From assembly GCA_944321635.1 (NCBI GenBank), contig CALULY010000002.1, positions 87,442 to 151,441 of the forward strand: a stretch of 64,000 nt of DNA, read 5' to 3'. The translations under genes and the position numbers were made by a program. Source of the stretch: an uncultured Bacteroidaceae bacterium (GTDB taxonomy: Bacteria > Bacteroidota > Bacteroidia > Bacteroidales > Bacteroidaceae). Under the pieces are notes generated by a model. That model did no database searches. It was not told the DNA's origin and saw nothing but the letters and a program-made list of their open reading frames with translations. Below, piece after piece: positions 62,345 to 64,000 of this stretch; position 1 is the stretch's first letter, and each line of letters begins with the position of its first letter.

Positions 62345-64000
62345 TTACTTCTTGATGACCTTGACAGTCTTGAGCACGTGCCCGTCGGCATCGGTTATCT
62401 TGACGAGATATGCTCCCGGCGCGGCGTTGACACGCACGTTGTAGAAGTCGCCTCCGACAGCCGTCACCGCCTGCGACGAGACGAGGTTGCCGGCGAGCGA
62501 ATAGACCTCGATGCCGTAGCTGCCTGCCTCGGCGAAGTTGACATACAACTCATCCTCAAACGGGTTGGGATAGACGGTGCTGCCACCATCGGCCTCGTTG
62601 TCCTCGATGCCGACCGAGACTTTGACGAACGGGAATGTCATCGTGTCGCTGCCCCAGCTGTTGGTCAGTGTCAACGTTGCCTGATAGTCGCCGTCCGTGT
62701 TGTACGAGACATCTATCCTGCCGGTCGTCGGGGTTACTTCCTCGCCTGATGTGGTGGAGGACTTGAGATCCAATCCCCAGTTGGGCAATGTCTTGACCTC
62801 GAACTTGCCTGGGAGGAACGGCACACCAGCGTCGAATGTGGCAAGACCCGGGGTGAATGCCTGCGCTCCCTCGCCGCCCTCGCTCGAATCGGTGCTGAGG
62901 ATGCAAGCCTTGATGTTCTTGTCCGTGCCGGTGCTGTAAATGTAACCGTCCTCGCCGGGATCGGTCTCAAAGTCCCAGTAGCCGATCAGCCCTTCCGGAA
63001 TCTCGGTCTGGTGGTACATCGTCTGCAATGCTTCCTCATCAGAGAGGGCGCGGTTGTAGATCTGGAACTCGTCAATCACTCCGTTGAACGCCGCACGGTT
63101 GGCAGCATAGCCTCCAAACATGACGTAGTTGGTGTTCTTCCATTGGTAGAGGCTCGCCTCGGATGTCTCGCCAGGCATACGCTTGCCGTTGAGATATACC
63201 TTTATGATACGTCCCCGGTTGCTGTCATAGTCAAGCACGAGACACATGTGGTACCACCTCTCCGGCTCAAGGATGAATGTCTTGTCAACGAATGAAGCGC
63301 CCTCGTTGGTCGCCATGCGGACACTGGTCTGGAGCGTGCCTGCCGTCTGGATGGTCTGCCAGACAAATCCCCAGTTGTTTGCCGGCCACCCGTCATTGGG
63401 GTCGCGTATCATCAAAGCTACGATGCCGTCTTGCCCCATGACAAATTCATTGGCCTTGAACCAGCAAGCGTAAGTCATCGGAGTAGTCTGGTTGAAATTC
63501 AACTGGTCTGCCGTCAGACCGAATGCAAGGCTCGGCAACGACAGGCCGCGCGACACTGTGCCGTCCGCGCTGCGGCCTACGTAAGAGTAGGTGACAGCCT
63601 CGCCCGTCACTGCCGTGACATCCTCTGCGCCGTCATTGATGGCCACTGACTCGATTTGCGGGACAGCTCCAACTTCATCGCCGGAGATTTGGATCATGCC
63701 GCGATAGAATTCGGTAGTGTCCTTGCCGTTCTTGTCAAATGCCAACGCCAGATCGTAAAGGCCTATGTCTGGCAACGAGGTGGTGATCGAAGCGCTATTT
63801 TCCTTGCTTATTATCGGCTCAGAGCTATCCTGCTCGCTTGCGGAACGGATCTCCCACTTCTTAGCTGCCGGACAGTTGGGGTCAACATAACGGACAGTGA
63901 ACTCCTCACCTGGCTTGATGACTGCCTTGTCTATCTCAAGGTCTTGAATCACTTCAGGCTCGGGCAACTCCATGTAGTCACTCCAAGTGATCTCAGACTC
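62345..64000 (-). CDS. Secreted LamG-domain protein with T9SS sorting tail, 5' end missing
   Basis: The reading frame is open to the right edge, so the N-terminus lies beyond base 64000; 551 residues are visible. They show an Ig/PKD-like domain (IKPGEEFTVRYVDPNCPAAKK), a concanavalin/LamG domain (ACWFKANEFVMGQDGIVAL...MCLVLDYDSNRGRIIKVYLNG...GVIDEFQIYNRALSDEE), a second PKD-like domain and a type A type-IX-secretion sorting tail (VYPNPFEDELYVNF...GAYLVKITDADGHVLKTVKVIKK). It is probably a carbohydrate- or protein-binding surface protein delivered by T9SS and anchored or released after tail cleavage. No T9SS machinery gene is in the window. Confidence 0.88.
   Translation of the reverse strand, partial: ESEITWSDYMELPEPEVIQDLEIDKAVIKPGEEFTVRYVDPNCPAAKKWEIRSASEQDSSEPIISKENSASITTSLPDIGLYDLALAFDKNGKDTTEFYRGMIQISGDEVGAVPQIESVAINDGAEDVTAVTGEAVTYSYVGRSADGTVSRGLSLPSLAFGLTADQLNFNQTTPMTYACWFKANEFVMGQDGIVALMIRDPNDGWPANNWGFVWQTIQTAGTLQTSVRMATNEGASFVDKTFILEPERWYHMCLVLDYDSNRGRIIKVYLNGKRMPGETSEASLYQWKNTNYVMFGGYAANRAAFNGVIDEFQIYNRALSDEEALQTMYHQTEIPEGLIGYWDFETDPGEDGYIYSTGTDKNIKACILSTDSSEGGEGAQAFTPGLATFDAGVPFLPGKFEVKTLPNWGLDLKSSTTSGEEVTPTTGRIDVSYNTDGDYQATLTLTNSWGSDTMTFPFVKVSVGIEDNEADGGSTVYPNPFEDELYVNFAEAGSYGIEVYSLAGNLVSSQAVTAVGGDFYNVRVNAAPGAYLVKITDADGHVLKTVKVIKK

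Overview
This window looks like chromosomal DNA from a member of the order Bacteroidales (phylum Bacteroidota). A gut lineage of fairly high GC, such as Muribaculaceae, fits best, but I cannot fix the family from sequence alone. The evidence is the Bacteroidota promoter pattern (TTTG, 19-21 nt, TAnnTTTG) upstream of several genes, the DUF177-L32-FabH-Era-Der gene order, Bacteroidales-only families (Porin_10, DUF4421, DUF3575, DUF4595, a Cbp1-like lipoprotein, MG2/plug surface proteins, a type A T9SS sorting tail) and HU-like proteins with long C-terminal extensions. I see no rRNA, transposase, prophage or CRISPR array.

Layout. 1-5173: a CusB/CusA/TolC-like tripartite RND efflux operon, with the adaptor cut by the left edge. 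5174-5625: a non-coding region with short tandem repeats and the promoter of an HU-like gene. 5626-10824: HU-like protein, a YgiQ radical SAM enzyme and a large transglutaminase-fold lipoprotein. 11010-16511 (minus strand): a DUF4595-type lipoprotein, then the housekeeping operon yceD(DUF177)-rpmF-fabH-era-der. 16512-18044: a repeat region, then secreted thioredoxin plus a MarR regulator. 18020-23373 (minus): recQ, recJ and an aspartate-type aminotransferase. 23613-24578: an AT-richer two-gene accessory island with a winged-helix/nuclease-like protein. 24737-26122: a PBP4-type carboxypeptidase. 26356-34340 (minus): a cell-surface block holding a four-module barrel-like protein, a carboxypeptidase-regulatory/TPR protein, DUF3575, a restriction-enzyme remnant and an MG2/TonB-plug protein. 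34341-49329 (minus): the large translation/transcription operon rpsU-xerC-hpf, tRNA-Thr/Tyr/Gly/Thr, tuf, tRNA-Trp, secE-nusG-rplKAJL-rpoBC. 49473-53447: Porin_10, solute-binding and DUF4421 genes. 53895-56261 (minus): rsmI, Cbp1-like lipoprotein and YjjG phosphatase. 56677-58563: tdk, an AI-2E family permease and tRNA-Lys. 58739-61671 (minus): a polytopic ferredoxin membrane protein and a Tat-exported aldo/keto reductase. 62345-64000: a LamG/T9SS secreted protein cut by the right edge.

The most unusual signal is in the intergenic DNA. Three gaps (12137-12215, 21905-22005, 56451-56529) carry 4-5 units of AAAACATNNNATG at an exact 22-nt period, although the 9-nt linkers and the NNN core vary. 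Two other gaps (5469-5542, 16840-16913) carry four copies of the 11-bp near-palindrome CARAASTTYTG at an exact 21-nt period. A third motif, RCATAAAGT, is spaced at 22 nt in two more places. Constant spacing of about two helical turns with free linker sequence points to cooperative protein binding on one face of DNA. No rep gene is nearby to explain these as plasmid iterons. A separate family of 28-nt palindromes (GTAGAGACGC...GCGTCTCTAC) occurs seven times, and four of these copies sit in a 154-bp tandem duplication between the rpoC terminator and the MG2 gene.
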